Counted from the stretch's first letter, positions 28,753-37,823 are shown. The stretch: DNA of 64,000 nt from Paenibacillus sp. FJAT-29882 (GCF_001510645.1 NZ_LMVB01000001.1:1932981-1996980), one strand, 5' to 3'. The notes: a model not told the origin generated them from the sequence alone. Numbers and translations: made by a program.

Positions 28753-29706
28753 CTATTCACAAACAAGGATTTGTCTTGAAAATAATCCTTTTCTAGCTAT
28801 ACATCGATCTGTAATCTCAAATCCAGAGTCTTTAATCATCTGATCAATTGTTTCAATCGATATCACGACTACTTTACTAGCAATACGGCGGGCATGTTTT
28901 AGAATGGATAGTTGATCCTCAGGTGTAGCATGCGTAAACAAATTGTATGGCATATCAATAATGGCTACATCATAATCCTCTGATACTTCTGAAATTGGAC
29001 CACATGCTACATCGCCTTCAAGATCGAAATAGGCAATATTTTCATTTATTCCATCTATAATATGTGGGTTTATATCGCGCCCGACAATATCAATTCCCAT
29101 GGACAGTGCCTCAACCAAGACAGTCCCAATACCACAACATGGATCTATCGCTTGAACCCCATCAGGATTAGGTACCGCAATGTTAGCAACAGCTCTTGCT
29201 ACACGTGTACTGAGCGCAGTCGAATATTCATGAGGCTTTTTTTGATGGCGAAGCCAAATGGACTCACCTTTTCGATAGTTTCCAAAGTACCAACGCCCAG
29301 ACTTGGTCACTACACCATACTCATAATCAGGTTGATGGATATCGAACTCTCCATTGATTCGTAAACCTAATTCTCGTTCTATCTTACGACGATCCTTATA
29401 TTCAATTTTCTCCGATTTATCAAGGTCATTAATTTTCACAAAATTCACTTTGAATGTCGATTCATGCAATTCAATAGATTGAACCTGCTCTAGGATTTCT
29501 GATAGGTCATCCCCTTCAAATATGACGTCAATTCTTTCTTTTATAAAAGGACTCCGGCTCGGATCGACTTTAATACCTGTTTTCAAAATATTTGTTTTCG
29601 TCTCGATCCCAAATAAAGACCGCATCTCCATGTAACAAAGTGCACGCTCATCCATACGACAAGCATACGTGTATATAAAAGCTGGTATTTGCTTATGATT
29701 ATCCAA
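28753..29706 (-). CDS. TRM11-like SAM-dependent RNA methyltransferase
   Basis: 317 residues. The C-terminal Rossmann domain has the SAM motif IDPCCGIGTVLVEAL and the catalytic DMPYN, a variant of the N6/N2-purine D/N-PPY motif, as in Trm11/TrmG10-type tRNA guanine-N2 methyltransferases. The N-terminal part contains the conserved block RKIERELGLRINGEFDIHQP typical of this group. A tRNA target is known for relatives but not shown here. Start is TTG 29706 behind AGGGTGGGA. The dehydrogenase gene begins 61 bases beyond on the same strand upstream, so they may share a transcript. Confidence 0.8.
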   Translation of the reverse strand: MDNHKQIPAFIYTYACRMDERALCYMEMRSLFGIETKTNILKTGIKVDPSRSPFIKERIDVIFEGDDLSEILEQVQSIELHESTFKVNFVKINDLDKSEKIEYKDRRKIERELGLRINGEFDIHQPDYEYGVVTKSGRWYFGNYRKGESIWLRHQKKPHEYSTALSTRVARAVANIAVPNPDGVQAIDPCCGIGTVLVEALSMGIDIVGRDINPHIIDGINENIAYFDLEGDVACGPISEVSEDYDVAIIDMPYNLFTHATPEDQLSILKHARRIASKVVVISIETIDQMIKDSGFEITDRCIARKGLFSRQILVCE

Positions 29707-29767
29707 TCTGTTCCCACCCTATTTTGGTCATTTCTTTTGTCACCTAGGAAAAGTAAAATAAATCCTA

Positions 29768-30613
29768 TTAGTACTTATCCAATCGCGTTAAGATCATTTT
29801 CTCCCAAATTCTCCATGGAAGTATGCTTTTTAGTAAAATACTTAATGTAACGCCTCTTCCAATTTTATTACGGAGCTTCATTTCTTTACTTGTCGATAGT
29901 TTTGCAACCTTATCAGCGATTTCTATTGGATTGCCATATGAGCTTTCGCTAGATTTAAGGTAGTTTTCCATTTTCATGAGATATTCATGATATGGGGAAT
30001 TTTTATGTAGAGATTTTTCTGTTATGTGTTTTCCATTTGTCCAAATATTGGTTTTATATGAGCCTGGTTCAATGAGGGCAACGTCTATTCCAAACGGATT
30101 CAGCTCTAGACGAAGACATTCACTCCATCCTTCAATAGCGAACTTCGAAGAAACATAGGGAGATAATCCAGGGAAGCCCATTGTACCACTAATACTACTA
30201 ATTGTAATGATTTTCCCATTGCCTTGTTTTCTCATAAAAGGAAGTACAGTCTGGGTTACTGCAATTACACCCAAGACATTCGTTTCAAATTGTTGTCTAT
30301 ATTCATCAATCGGAATATCTTCCACGAATCCAGCACCCGCATACCCAGCGTTATTCACTAATACATCTACTCTTCCTTTCATTTCAATACAATCTCTCAA
30401 CCGACGTATCGAAGCTTCAGACGTAACATCCAACTCATAGATTTCAATCCGATCAGCAATTGCAGCCAACTCTGCCCTCTCTATTAGTTCAGCTTTCTTC
30501 TCCAGATTCCTCATCGTAGCCATAACTTGAAAACCTCGCTTGGCCAATTCTAATGAAGTTAATAATCCAAATCCGCTGGATGAACCCGTTACAATCGCAA
30601 TTTTGTTTCCCAT
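29768..30613 (-). CDS. Short-chain dehydrogenase/reductase
   Basis: 281 residues. The NAD(P) motif is TGSSSGFG near the N-terminus, then NNAG, the catalytic Ser in ISSISGTMG and the Tyr/Lys pair in YVSSKFA. The C-terminus is basic and extended, as in SDRs that associate with membranes or lipids. GGAAGGGGAAAG precedes the ATG. Substrate unknown. Confidence 0.87.
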   Translation of the reverse strand: MGNKIAIVTGSSSGFGLLTSLELAKRGFQVMATMRNLEKKAELIERAELAAIADRIEIYELDVTSEASIRRLRDCIEMKGRVDVLVNNAGYAGAGFVEDIPIDEYRQQFETNVLGVIAVTQTVLPFMRKQGNGKIITISSISGTMGFPGLSPYVSSKFAIEGWSECLRLELNPFGIDVALIEPGSYKTNIWTNGKHITEKSLHKNSPYHEYLMKMENYLKSSESSYGNPIEIADKVAKLSTSKEMKLRNKIGRGVTLSILLKSILPWRIWEKMILTRLDKY

Positions 30614-30825
30614 GGTCTTTCCCCTTCCAAATTACTTAACGAACGATTCGTATTACTAGTATCATAGCTATACAAATAATTTTACTAGCCACTTGCAAAA
30701 ATAGATCTTATATTTCACTATTTCTTCAGTAATTTCGTAAGTAGAACAATTGTATATTTATACATCATCAAGTAAAATATAATGGACACATACTATTGAA
30801 GTGCATTCGGAGAACTCTTTTAACT

Positions 30826-31110
30826 ATGAAAGCCAGGTATGAACTTATTAATATGAATCTAACACTAAGCAATGTGACTTTGCGTAATTCAGTCGATAGC
30901 TACGTTCTTTTTAAAGCTTCCGATGAAAACAATAATGAAGTCACAATTAAACTTTCGCACCAACAAGCAGATTTTCTTGAAGCTGAATTTACAGATCTGA
31001 ATCGCCGAAGAAAAGGACACTGTTTGGAACCGATTATACATGATGATGATGCTTGTATTGATGAATCCTATAATTTATTTAATGGAGAGTTTTTTATCGA
31101 TCATAAATAA
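30826..31110 (+). CDS. Hypothetical small protein
   Basis: Not recognised. About 94 residues, mixed helix/strand, with an acidic His-rich end (IIHDDDACIDESYNLF). Start ATG 30826 has GGAGA 12 bases upstream; an in-frame TTG at 30796 is the alternative. Its stop lies inside the stem of a terminator. Confidence 0.55.
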   Translation: MKARYELINMNLTLSNVTLRNSVDSYVLFKASDENNNEVTIKLSHQQADFLEAEFTDLNRRRKGHCLEPIIHDDDACIDESYNLFNGEFFIDHK

Positions 31111-31123
31111 CTCTCTTTTTTTA
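31084..31123 (+). terminator. Terminator overlapping the hypothetical gene end
   Basis: GAGAGTT...AACTCTC with a 17-base loop followed by TTTTTTT; the stop codon of the preceding gene is inside the loop. Confidence 0.7.
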
Positions 31124-31228
31124 TGCTGTTTTGAAAAATTATCTTTATCTTACTTCCCTTTGGATAAAGAACACCCTTTTAAAGAATACTTAGCTTAACA
31201 GCATATACCAAATTATTGGAGGCATTCT

Positions 31229-31936
31229 ATGAGAAAACCATTCGTATTGAAAGCTTTATTGGTGATGATTATTTTTTTCCTATTGAATTTCTTCGCACTA
31301 TCTTCAGCAAAATCTTATGCCAGTGCTCCAGTTAAAGTTATGGCACACACATATAAAGATTTAGATTTTTTAACTTATCCCCAAATATCTGATTTAAAGA
31401 ACAAAACGGCTCAAAACAAAATCAATGCTATTTTAAAAAAACATATACAAAATTCGTATAATGACTATCAGAAATTAAAGAAGTCCATGGAAAAAATCCA
31501 AGGCGATCCCCTTTGTAAAGAAGCGCCCTCTGCGTGTCAATATGAATATAATTCGAGTTATAAAGTATTATTTAATAAAGATCATAAAATCAGCATTTTG
31601 ATATATGATTATCAATTTTCTGGTGGTGCCCACGGAAATACAGTAGTCACGACTTATAATTTCAATACAGATAACGGCAAACGGTATAAGCTTGATGATA
31701 TTATTATAAATGATGCCAATTTTGCTAAGGTAACAACTTATGCCACAGAATATATCAAACAGCATCCAGATGTATTTTTTACTGACAGTGATACATTAAA
31801 TGCCTTTAAAGTGACCAAAGATCATGCATTTTATTTTGTTGATGATGGTATCGCTTTGATTTTTCAATCATATGAAGTAGCACCCTATTCTTCTGGACAG
31901 CCAGTAATTATAATTCCTAGCACTATTTATAAATAA
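31229..31936 (+). CDS. Secreted DUF4163/DUF3298 protein (RsiV/PdaC-type domain)
   Basis: 235 residues. A signal peptide (basic start, hydrophobic 9-25, cleavage near SYASA) is followed by a DUF4163-like region (YPQISDLKNKTAQNKINAIL) and DUF3298 with the hallmark GGAHGNTVVTTYNF. Such domains occur in the anti-sigma factor RsiV, where they bind lysozyme, and in the deacetylase PdaC. No transmembrane sigma-binding or enzyme domain is present, so this is a free secreted or wall-associated domain. A paralogue with an added SH3 domain is at 59810. GGAGG precedes the ATG. Confidence 0.82.
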   Translation: MRKPFVLKALLVMIIFFLLNFFALSSAKSYASAPVKVMAHTYKDLDFLTYPQISDLKNKTAQNKINAILKKHIQNSYNDYQKLKKSMEKIQGDPLCKEAPSACQYEYNSSYKVLFNKDHKISILIYDYQFSGGAHGNTVVTTYNFNTDNGKRYKLDDIIINDANFAKVTTYATEYIKQHPDVFFTDSDTLNAFKVTKDHAFYFVDDGIALIFQSYEVAPYSSGQPVIIIPSTIYK

Positions 31937-31949
31937 AGCGAAGCATCAT

Positions 31950-31982
31950 CCATCAGTGAAGCATTTTTAGTCCCACTGATGG
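31950..31982. terminator. Convergent stem-loop between the DUF3298 gene and spoIISC
   Basis: CCATCAGTG / CACTGATGG, 9-bp perfect stem with 15-base loop; no long T run, so a shared weak terminator at best. Confidence 0.5.
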
Positions 31983-32016
31983 TAATTCTGGGGTTATTAC
32001 AGCCTGTTAAAAAAAG

Positions 32017-32154
32017 TCATTTTCCGAAAATCCTGCGTTTTTCTTTTAAATTCCTGAGAAGCCTTATTACAGATTCATTTTGCTCATGAATTTTTCTTTC
32101 CGATGGAGATGTTGAAGGTACCGGTATGTTCACTCTCTCGGGTTTTCTGTTCAA
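32017..32154 (-). CDS. spoIISC: SpoIISC-like second antitoxin, 45 residues
   Basis: Minus-strand frame from TTG 32154, with GGAGTGG just upstream. The peptide contains NIPVPSTSPSERKIHEQNES and ends RRIFGK. The core SP-xxx-K-I-x-EQNE matches the neighbouring SpoIISB (SPHTKKVMEQNERI) and the known B. subtilis SpoIISB segment SPHTARIFKENERL. B. subtilis SpoIISC is also 45 residues and is the third gene of the operon. It lies 180 bases after spoIISB, separated by a hairpin-forming repeat, so its expression may be partly uncoupled. Too short and TTG-initiated, hence easily missed. Confidence 0.75.
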   Translation of the reverse strand: MNRKPERVNIPVPSTSPSERKIHEQNESVIRLLRNLKEKRRIFGK

Positions 32155-32219
32155 ATGATTCCACTCCGTCATATATGTTTTTTATAGTATATGTAATATT
32201 ATGAAAACCATGAAAAAAT

Positions 32220-32331
32220 AAGGATGTCCCATAAGTGTCTGACCTCGTATTCATCACACAGTTTTTAGTGTTACTTTCACTTCATTAACTGTATGTAATA
32301 AATGCGGGGCATTCATATGGGGCATCCTCTA
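32220..32331. repeat. Imperfect palindromic repeat between spoIISB and spoIISC
   Basis: Ends GGATGTCCCATA and TATGGGGCATCC are near-perfect inverted repeats. Related copies at 47358 and 53285 share TCTGACCT(C/T) and the GTCC(C/T)A(T/A)AA end. On the minus strand the hairpin is followed by TTATTTTTTC, so it could terminate spoIISB transcription. Confidence 0.6.
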
Positions 32332-32336
32332 TTTTT

Positions 32337-32516
32337 TTACCATATTTCTCTTAGTCGTTTTAATCTCGGCGCTTTAGTCTTTTGGTTTAGGATAATGCGT
32401 TCATTTTGTTCCATGACCTTTTTTGTATGTGGACTTAAACTGACCTCTGGGATTTTCACCTTTGGTTTTCTTACAGCAACAGTGTCATTTTCATTGGCTT
32501 TGTTATAAATACTCAA
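32337..32516 (-). CDS. spoIISB: SpoIISB antitoxin, 59 residues
   Basis: Minus-strand frame from TTG 32516, starting 15 bases after the spoIISA stop with GGTGAAGGA as ribosome site. It reads MSIYNKANENDTVAVRK, then KIPEVSLSPHTKKVMEQNER and ends RLKRLREIW. The SPHTxxxxxxNER block and highly charged, hydrophobic-poor composition match B. subtilis SpoIISB (56 residues), which wraps around the cytosolic domain of the toxin. Position directly behind spoIISA confirms it. No ATG start exists. Confidence 0.88.
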   Translation of the reverse strand: MSIYNKANENDTVAVRKPKVKIPEVSLSPHTKKVMEQNERIILNQKTKAPRLKRLREIW

Positions 32517-32531
32517 GATCCTTCACCGCCT

Positions 32532-33266
32532 TTATCTATGTTTTATAACCATATCGAACATCATAATCAGCAAAGCAATCAGTAAACAATCCACTTCTGA
32601 TACAAAATTGCGAGATTTTATTTTTATTATAAAAGGTTCTGTTAAAAGACTTACAGGATGTAGAGCCATCTTTTCATCGTCATTATAGTACGTATCTTCT
32701 CTTTCCAATGTAGCACGGATGGCACTTTCATTCAAGTGAGGATATCCATTTAACGCCAATTGTTTCTCCTCTTCTGTCCTAAAAGGATGGATTTGAACGC
32801 TCATTCCGTCTTTCTCGACATAAGCTTGAAGAAGGATCCCCAAATAGGCCAAATATTCCGAATTAGTTTGGTAATATTCTGGTATTCCCTCTTTCTTTAA
32901 TAGTTGAAACATATTCTTTAGTTTTTCCCGATTATCCGTAATTAATTGATCACTTTCAGCAATCGCCTTCGATGCAAAGGACAATTCGTTGTCGCCAATT
33001 TTTGTAAAGTACATACTAAGAAAAACAAACATATCAATCAACACAAATACGAGGGCAATAATCAAATAATAGTTCCAATCGACAAAAATACTTGTAGGGT
33101 ACATGCTCCAATAAATGATTGCACCTAAAACAAATAAAAGATACCATGTTTTCCGGATTACTTCTATCTTATTCCTAATTTGTTCCTGGTATTTCCAAGA
33201 TAAAATGACATAGCTGACCAAAGCAGCAAATATCGACCATACAAAAATTTTGAAAAACAATAACAT
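32532..33266 (-). CDS. spoIISA: SpoIISA membrane toxin
   Basis: 244 residues, close to the 248 of B. subtilis SpoIISA. Three N-terminal membrane segments (about 1-24, 41-60, 66-90) contain the strongly conserved IRKTWYLLFVLGAIIYW; the cytosolic remainder carries EREDTYYNDDEKMALHP, matching the DxxYYD...L(I/H)P block of the toxin's antitoxin-binding domain. The toxin disrupts the membrane when not held by SpoIISB; in B. subtilis loss of the antitoxin blocks sporulation. AAGGAGG precedes the ATG. First gene of the spoIISA-B-C set. Confidence 0.92.
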   Translation of the reverse strand: MLLFFKIFVWSIFAALVSYVILSWKYQEQIRNKIEVIRKTWYLLFVLGAIIYWSMYPTSIFVDWNYYLIIALVFVLIDMFVFLSMYFTKIGDNELSFASKAIAESDQLITDNREKLKNMFQLLKKEGIPEYYQTNSEYLAYLGILLQAYVEKDGMSVQIHPFRTEEEKQLALNGYPHLNESAIRATLEREDTYYNDDEKMALHPVSLLTEPFIIKIKSRNFVSEVDCLLIALLIMMFDMVIKHR

Positions 33267-33416
33267 CTAAAGCCTCCTTAATTCCCCTCTAAACCCATCA
33301 TAAGGAATTTAGGTATAAAGGGGAAGATGGCTTTTCTCACAAGTTCGAATTAATGATGAAAAGAGTATCAAGAACCCTTTTCATCTTCGGTTTATGGAGC
33401 GCAAGAATACGTGATG

Positions 33417-34853
33417 TTACTGCTCATTTGCACTTCCATCCTCAGATTGTTTTTCCTTTACTTCTTCCGGTGACTTCTTGTTTTTTATGAAAAAAGAAAT
33501 CATTACGCCTACTAATGAGAGAATCGAGATGACGATAAACGCAACATTTGCTCCGTACATATCTGGATTAGAGATTTCCGGACGTTGTTGGGCTGTTTCA
33601 GCCGTCGTAGTCATTACAGTGACAAGAATAGCAGTACCGACCGACGCCGCAATCATTTTCATGGTATTGTCCATGGCTGCTCCATGAGCAATCAACCGTT
33701 TCGGCAGTTGGTTTAATCCTGCCGTTGCGACCGGCATCATTACCATCGATAAACCAAACATTCGAATTCCGTACATAATCGTGATGAACGTAAAGGATGT
33801 GGAGGGACTTAAATTCGATAAGGCAAACGAAGACACTGTAATAATCGTTAAGCCCGTAAGCGCTAGCCATCTCGCACCGATTTTATCAAAAATTCTCCCT
33901 GTAATAGGTGACATCAAACCGGTAATTAGAGCTCCGGGTAATAGGGCTAGGCCTGCTTCAAATGCTGTAAAATCCCTCATGTTTTGCATAAATAGTGGGA
34001 TGATCGTCTCTGACCCGATTAATCCCATAAAGGTAATCATTCCAACGAGCACCGTTAGCGGAAAAATAGAATTCTTAAACACCCGGAATTCAAGCATTGG
34101 ATGTTCCAATCGCAATTGCCTTGTAATAAACAGCACAAGTGCAAATGCACCTAACCCTAGCGTGGCGAGCGTACTTGTGGCTAGCCAGCCATTATTTCCA
34201 GCGCACGTAAATCCGTAAAGTAATCCTCCGAACCCGAAAGAAGAAAAAATAATTGACAGGATATCTACTTTTGGTTTAGTTACCTCTGTCACATTTTTCA
34301 TTGCAAAAAATGCAATCAAGATATCAATAAGAGCAATCGGTAGTATTATGAAAAATAAGAGCCTCCAAGAATAATGAGAGGTTACCCATCCTGACAAGGC
34401 TGGACCAATCGCCGGTGCAAAGGACATGACGAGTCCAACTAAACCCATTGCTGCTCCGCGCTTATTAACTGGAAAAATCATTAAAAATACGGTTTGCATA
34501 AGCGGCAGCATCACACCGGCTCCGCTTGATTGAATCACTCTTCCAAGTAAAAGCATTTCAAAGTTAGGAGCAACACCCGCAACTAATGTTCCGAAAGCGA
34601 AAATACTCATCGCGGATATAAAGAGCTGCCTCGTTGAAAAACGCTCCAATAAAAAGGCACTGATCGGTATCATAATCCCATTCACTAACATAAAAACGGT
34701 CGTTAGCCACTGAGCGCTATTCGCCGTAACATTCATTTCTTTCATAATCGGCGGTATTGCTGTAATCATAAGTGTTTGATTCAATATTGCAATAAACGCT
34801 CCTGCAAGCAGAAGCGCTACAATCGTAGACTGCTTATAGCTTCGTGTTTCCAT
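33417..34853 (-). CDS. DHA2-family multidrug MFS exporter
   Basis: 478 residues and about 14 membrane segments, the DHA2 (EmrB/LmrB/QacA) subclass of proton-driven drug exporters. RFSTRQLFISAM, LLGRVIQSSGAGVMLPLMQ and FAPAIGPALSGW are the motif A/B/C regions. GGAAAGGGAAG precedes the ATG. Clearly paralogous to the broken pump at 2428-3829, and may now be the only working copy of that type in this region. No regulator adjoins it. Confidence 0.88.
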   Translation of the reverse strand: METRSYKQSTIVALLLAGAFIAILNQTLMITAIPPIMKEMNVTANSAQWLTTVFMLVNGIMIPISAFLLERFSTRQLFISAMSIFAFGTLVAGVAPNFEMLLLGRVIQSSGAGVMLPLMQTVFLMIFPVNKRGAAMGLVGLVMSFAPAIGPALSGWVTSHYSWRLLFFIILPIALIDILIAFFAMKNVTEVTKPKVDILSIIFSSFGFGGLLYGFTCAGNNGWLATSTLATLGLGAFALVLFITRQLRLEHPMLEFRVFKNSIFPLTVLVGMITFMGLIGSETIIPLFMQNMRDFTAFEAGLALLPGALITGLMSPITGRIFDKIGARWLALTGLTIITVSSFALSNLSPSTSFTFITIMYGIRMFGLSMVMMPVATAGLNQLPKRLIAHGAAMDNTMKMIAASVGTAILVTVMTTTAETAQQRPEISNPDMYGANVAFIVISILSLVGVMISFFIKNKKSPEEVKEKQSEDGSANEQ

Positions 34854-35436
34854 TCTTCCCTTTCCTCTTTCCTGTTCAATTTCTGTCTTGAAATATGATT
34901 CCCTACAAAGTTATATCTTCATTAGAAGAACCTTCATTGTCTTATATCTGTATGTAAAAAATAAGTGCTGTAAAACATACTTTTACAGAGTACACGATTT
35001 CCCATTAATAATCTATGGATTGGATCTAAATGATTCTCAGATTTTTTATCTCCTAATAAGTTTCTTTTTCTGTATTTGTTTTAAGACCTCAATAAGTTCC
35101 TCTTATACAACAAATCTTATCATTCTTGAGATTTATGGAAGACTATACGAATTCTATATGAAGCGAACAATCGGGGTACATTCACTACCGGAGCTTTTCG
35201 AAACAACGCAGATGGTATTCACCCTATAAATGCTTACTTTACAAAACTTTGATTCAAAAATCCTAGCACAGCATTCCCACCTAATTGAAGTAACATTACC
35301 AAATATCACAGATATATCATATTAATGAAATATTACTCTATTTTTTGGTAATGCGCTCCCTTTTCTTGCAAGACTAGGATATTTAGTATAAGCTAGGGAA
35401 CATACTTATTTAGAAACTTTTTTAAGGAGGCTAAGT
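34854..35436. other. Intergenic stretch with one distant inverted repeat
   Basis: No supported gene. CATTACCAAA (about 35292) and TTTGGTAATG (about 35345) form a 10-bp inverted pair upstream of the next gene. A plus-strand frame at 34888-35229 lacks a ribosome site and has shadow-like composition. Confidence 0.35.
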
Positions 35437-35895
35437 ATGTCTGAAATTAAAGATTTTGAAGTAGGAACAGTGTTTGAGGATCGGGTTTATCAGCGTCACG
35501 CATTTACCTTTAAGATTCAGGAAGATGTGTTTAAAGGTCATTTTCATAAGGATGAGATTCAATGGCTTCATCCTCATCCAAAACAAATGATTGGTGAAGG
35601 TAAAGTAGAAATTATTGAAAATACCATATATGAATTAATGAGTCAATACGGCGTTTCTAGTGGAATTAAAGATTTTGAAATAATCCCAGCATTTGAAGAC
35701 CGGCTACATGAACGCCAACAATTCACTTTGCAAGTACAAGGAGATGAATACAAAGGCTTTGTTCATGAAGGAGAAATTCAATGGTTTCATCCTCAACCAA
35801 TGCAAAAACTTGAAGATGATCATGTGCAGGCAATTGAATCAGAAATACATGAAAAAATGGCGAAACAAGCAAAAGATAGTAAAGAACATAATTAG
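35437..35895 (+). CDS. Tandemly duplicated DUF5342/YheE-like protein
   Basis: 152 residues built from two copies of a 75-residue unit: IKDFEVGTVFEDRVYQRHAF at the start and IKDFEIIPAFEDRLHERQQF from residue about 77, each followed by a F/Y-KG...EIQW(L/F)HP(H/Q)P segment and a helix. The unit resembles the small YheE (DUF5342) proteins of Bacillus, normally about 72 residues and single. Function unknown. AAGGAGG precedes the ATG. Confidence 0.7.
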   Translation: MSEIKDFEVGTVFEDRVYQRHAFTFKIQEDVFKGHFHKDEIQWLHPHPKQMIGEGKVEIIENTIYELMSQYGVSSGIKDFEIIPAFEDRLHERQQFTLQVQGDEYKGFVHEGEIQWFHPQPMQKLEDDHVQAIESEIHEKMAKQAKDSKEHN

Positions 35896-35900
35896 AAATG

Positions 35901-35931
35901 AAAACGGCAGCAAAGTATCGCTGCCGTTTTC
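35901..35931 (+). terminator. Terminator, AAAACGGCAGC stem
   Basis: AAAACGGCAGC-aaagtatc-GCTGCCGTTTTC directly after the duplicated gene. Confidence 0.88.
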
Positions 35932-36085
35932 TATTGCACCCAAACCCACAGTTTTTATTTATGGGAAAATATCTTTAGTTATTTTATTTACATACCTCAT
36001 TGTCAAAATCAAAGCTACAAGTCAGCGATATTGTCGCTTTCTAATTTCGACGTAACAATCCCTTTGCCTTTTTTGTAATTCGTTC

Positions 36086-37069
36086 TTACCTGTTTTCTAA
36101 GTGCAAACTAAACCCTGTTAAAAGTTCTTTTAATTTTTCTACTTTCTGGTGATTTAGTTTTAGTAATCCATGTCCTTCTTGAGTCTCTGGATTGCCCAGT
36201 GAAACTGTATGATTTAAGAGTTCATTATATACTTCTAACTCTGTTAATTTACGCCCACGAATTGTTTCATATTTATCTATCAAGAGTGCAACAGCTCCTG
36301 ACACATGTGGAACAGCCATCGATGTACCTGATAAGACGGCAAATTGGTTACCGGGAAAAGTTGATACAACTTGTTCTCCAGGGGCCACTAAATCTACTGC
36401 ACCATTAGAATTACTAAATCTGGATATACGTCCACGCCGGTTAACTGAACCGACTGCCACAACTTCTGGGTAAGCAGCTGGATAACTGTACTCGATTGTA
36501 TCGGCAATTCCATCCCCTTCATTTCCTGCGGCACACACGACTGATATGTTAGCTTGAACTGCGTTTCTAATTGATGAATGTAAGGCTGGATCATCATCCG
36601 GCCCCCCTAATGACATAGAGATAACCCGCACTTTTTCACCTTGAGGGCCAGTCCAATTGATAGCGTAATGAATAGCTGATGTAATGTTGTCTGCTGTTCC
36701 TTCTCCTGATCCAGTTAAAGCCTTAAGTACTAGCAACTTCGCTTTAGGCGCTGCACCAACAACTCCAAAACCATTTTCTGCTGCTGCAATGGTACCGCAA
36801 ACATGAGTCCCATGTCCATTATTATCGGCAAAATTGGCAGGATTACCATTATAATCGCCCGTGAAATTATAGCCTCCAATAATTTGACCCATTAAATCAG
36901 GGTGGTCCGGCTGGCAGCCTGTATCGATTACGGCTACGACTATGTTCTCACCTTTAAATCCTTCTCTCCAAATAGAACGCGCACGAATCTTTCTAACTCC
37001 ACGTGGGACTTCAAAAGTATTTTCTGTAATTCCTTCTACATGGAAGGGTATTAATTGAACATTAGGCAA
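36086..37069 (-). CDS. isp: Intracellular subtilisin-like serine protease
   Basis: 327 residues. The catalytic triad appears as Asp in VAVIDTGCQPDHPDL, His in NNGHGTHVCGT and Ser in LSGTSMAVPHVSGA; the oxyanion Asn is in CAAGNEGDG. No signal peptide, and a short N-terminal extension (VQLIPFHVEGITENTFEVPRG) of the kind that inhibits Isp until removed. This matches the major intracellular serine protease group of bacilli. Start is TTG 37069 with GGGAGAGGA upstream. Confidence 0.92.
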   Translation of the reverse strand: MPNVQLIPFHVEGITENTFEVPRGVRKIRARSIWREGFKGENIVVAVIDTGCQPDHPDLMGQIIGGYNFTGDYNGNPANFADNNGHGTHVCGTIAAAENGFGVVGAAPKAKLLVLKALTGSGEGTADNITSAIHYAINWTGPQGEKVRVISMSLGGPDDDPALHSSIRNAVQANISVVCAAGNEGDGIADTIEYSYPAAYPEVVAVGSVNRRGRISRFSNSNGAVDLVAPGEQVVSTFPGNQFAVLSGTSMAVPHVSGAVALLIDKYETIRGRKLTELEVYNELLNHTVSLGNPETQEGHGLLKLNHQKVEKLKELLTGFSLHLENR

Positions 37070-37345
37070 ACGCTATCCTCTCCCTTCAATTTAACCCAAA
37101 ACAGGCAAGCGCCACCACCTTTACTAATGCTAAATGTAGTGAATCCGCACTTATAACCCATTTTGGGCAGCTCCAATCCAATAGCATTGATTACAGCATT
37201 TATTTATTCTATGAATAGGGACGAGCTTTTGCTATAAACCTTAGTCTAATTTTGAACTTTTAGTTTAATAGGCTAAACACCAGCGTTTGATAGATTTTAA
37301 AACCATCACAATGGCAACTGTTGATCTTGACTAAAATATTGTGTA

Positions 37346-37525
37346 TTACTCGGTGTACCTCTTCCCTTCTTTCTTACCATGCTTAATCTTTATATACTTT
37401 TTAATAGAGAATCCTTTTAATTTAGATAATCGAAATTCAAATGACCAATTGTTTAACCAAAGAGATATTCCTGTTTCAAGGATAATAAATAAAAGAAAAC
37501 TTGATATAACTATCCAAATAATCAT
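37346..37525 (-). CDS. Small membrane-anchored hypothetical protein
   Basis: About 59 residues: one N-terminal membrane helix (MIIWIVISSFLLFIILETGI) followed by a basic tail (KKYIKIKHGKKEGKR). An ATG five codons upstream directly abuts AAAGGGG and is less likely as start. Composition is typical of real tiny bacillary membrane proteins, but I recognise no family. Confidence 0.45.
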   Translation of the reverse strand: MIIWIVISSFLLFIILETGISLWLNNWSFEFRLSKLKGFSIKKYIKIKHGKKEGKRYTE

Positions 37526-37652
37526 AGTTATTGTAACCATCCCCTTTTACTCTTTACTATTCATTTTACTGGATATATATACCTCTATGTGTTGTTGGCA
37601 ATTAACTTTCACGTTGAGAAAGTATACGTTTTGTATCCACCTCTTTAAAATT

Positions 37653-37823
37653 AGGCTCTGTTAAACTTGCCTGTTGATTGCAGCGAGAGGCGTTCGCTTT
37701 GTGCGGGCGGTCCGGGAGCCTTCTCGGCGCAGTGCACCTGTGGGGTCTTCCCTTTGACTCGCTTTCCCCGCAGGAGTCTCACACGCCTTCCTCTTCAATC
37801 AACAATGAGCTTTAACATAGCCT
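37653..37823. repeat. GC-rich 171-bp palindromic intergenic element
   Basis: Clear composition shift from the AT-rich surroundings. Outer ends AGGCTCTGTTAAAC and GCTTTAACATAGCCT are inverted with few mismatches; inner ends TGTTGATTG (37672) and CAATCAACA (37796) are exact inverted repeats. The core contains GGCGGTCCGGGAGCC and CCGCAGGAGTC. It resembles high-copy intergenic repeats I recall from Bacillaceae genomes; it encodes no protein. Confidence 0.75.

Noticed and set aside
34888..35229. Plus-strand 113-codon frame upstream of the duplicated small protein
   Set aside because: No ribosome site; Phe/Tyr/Ile-rich sequence typical of AT-rich noncoding DNA.
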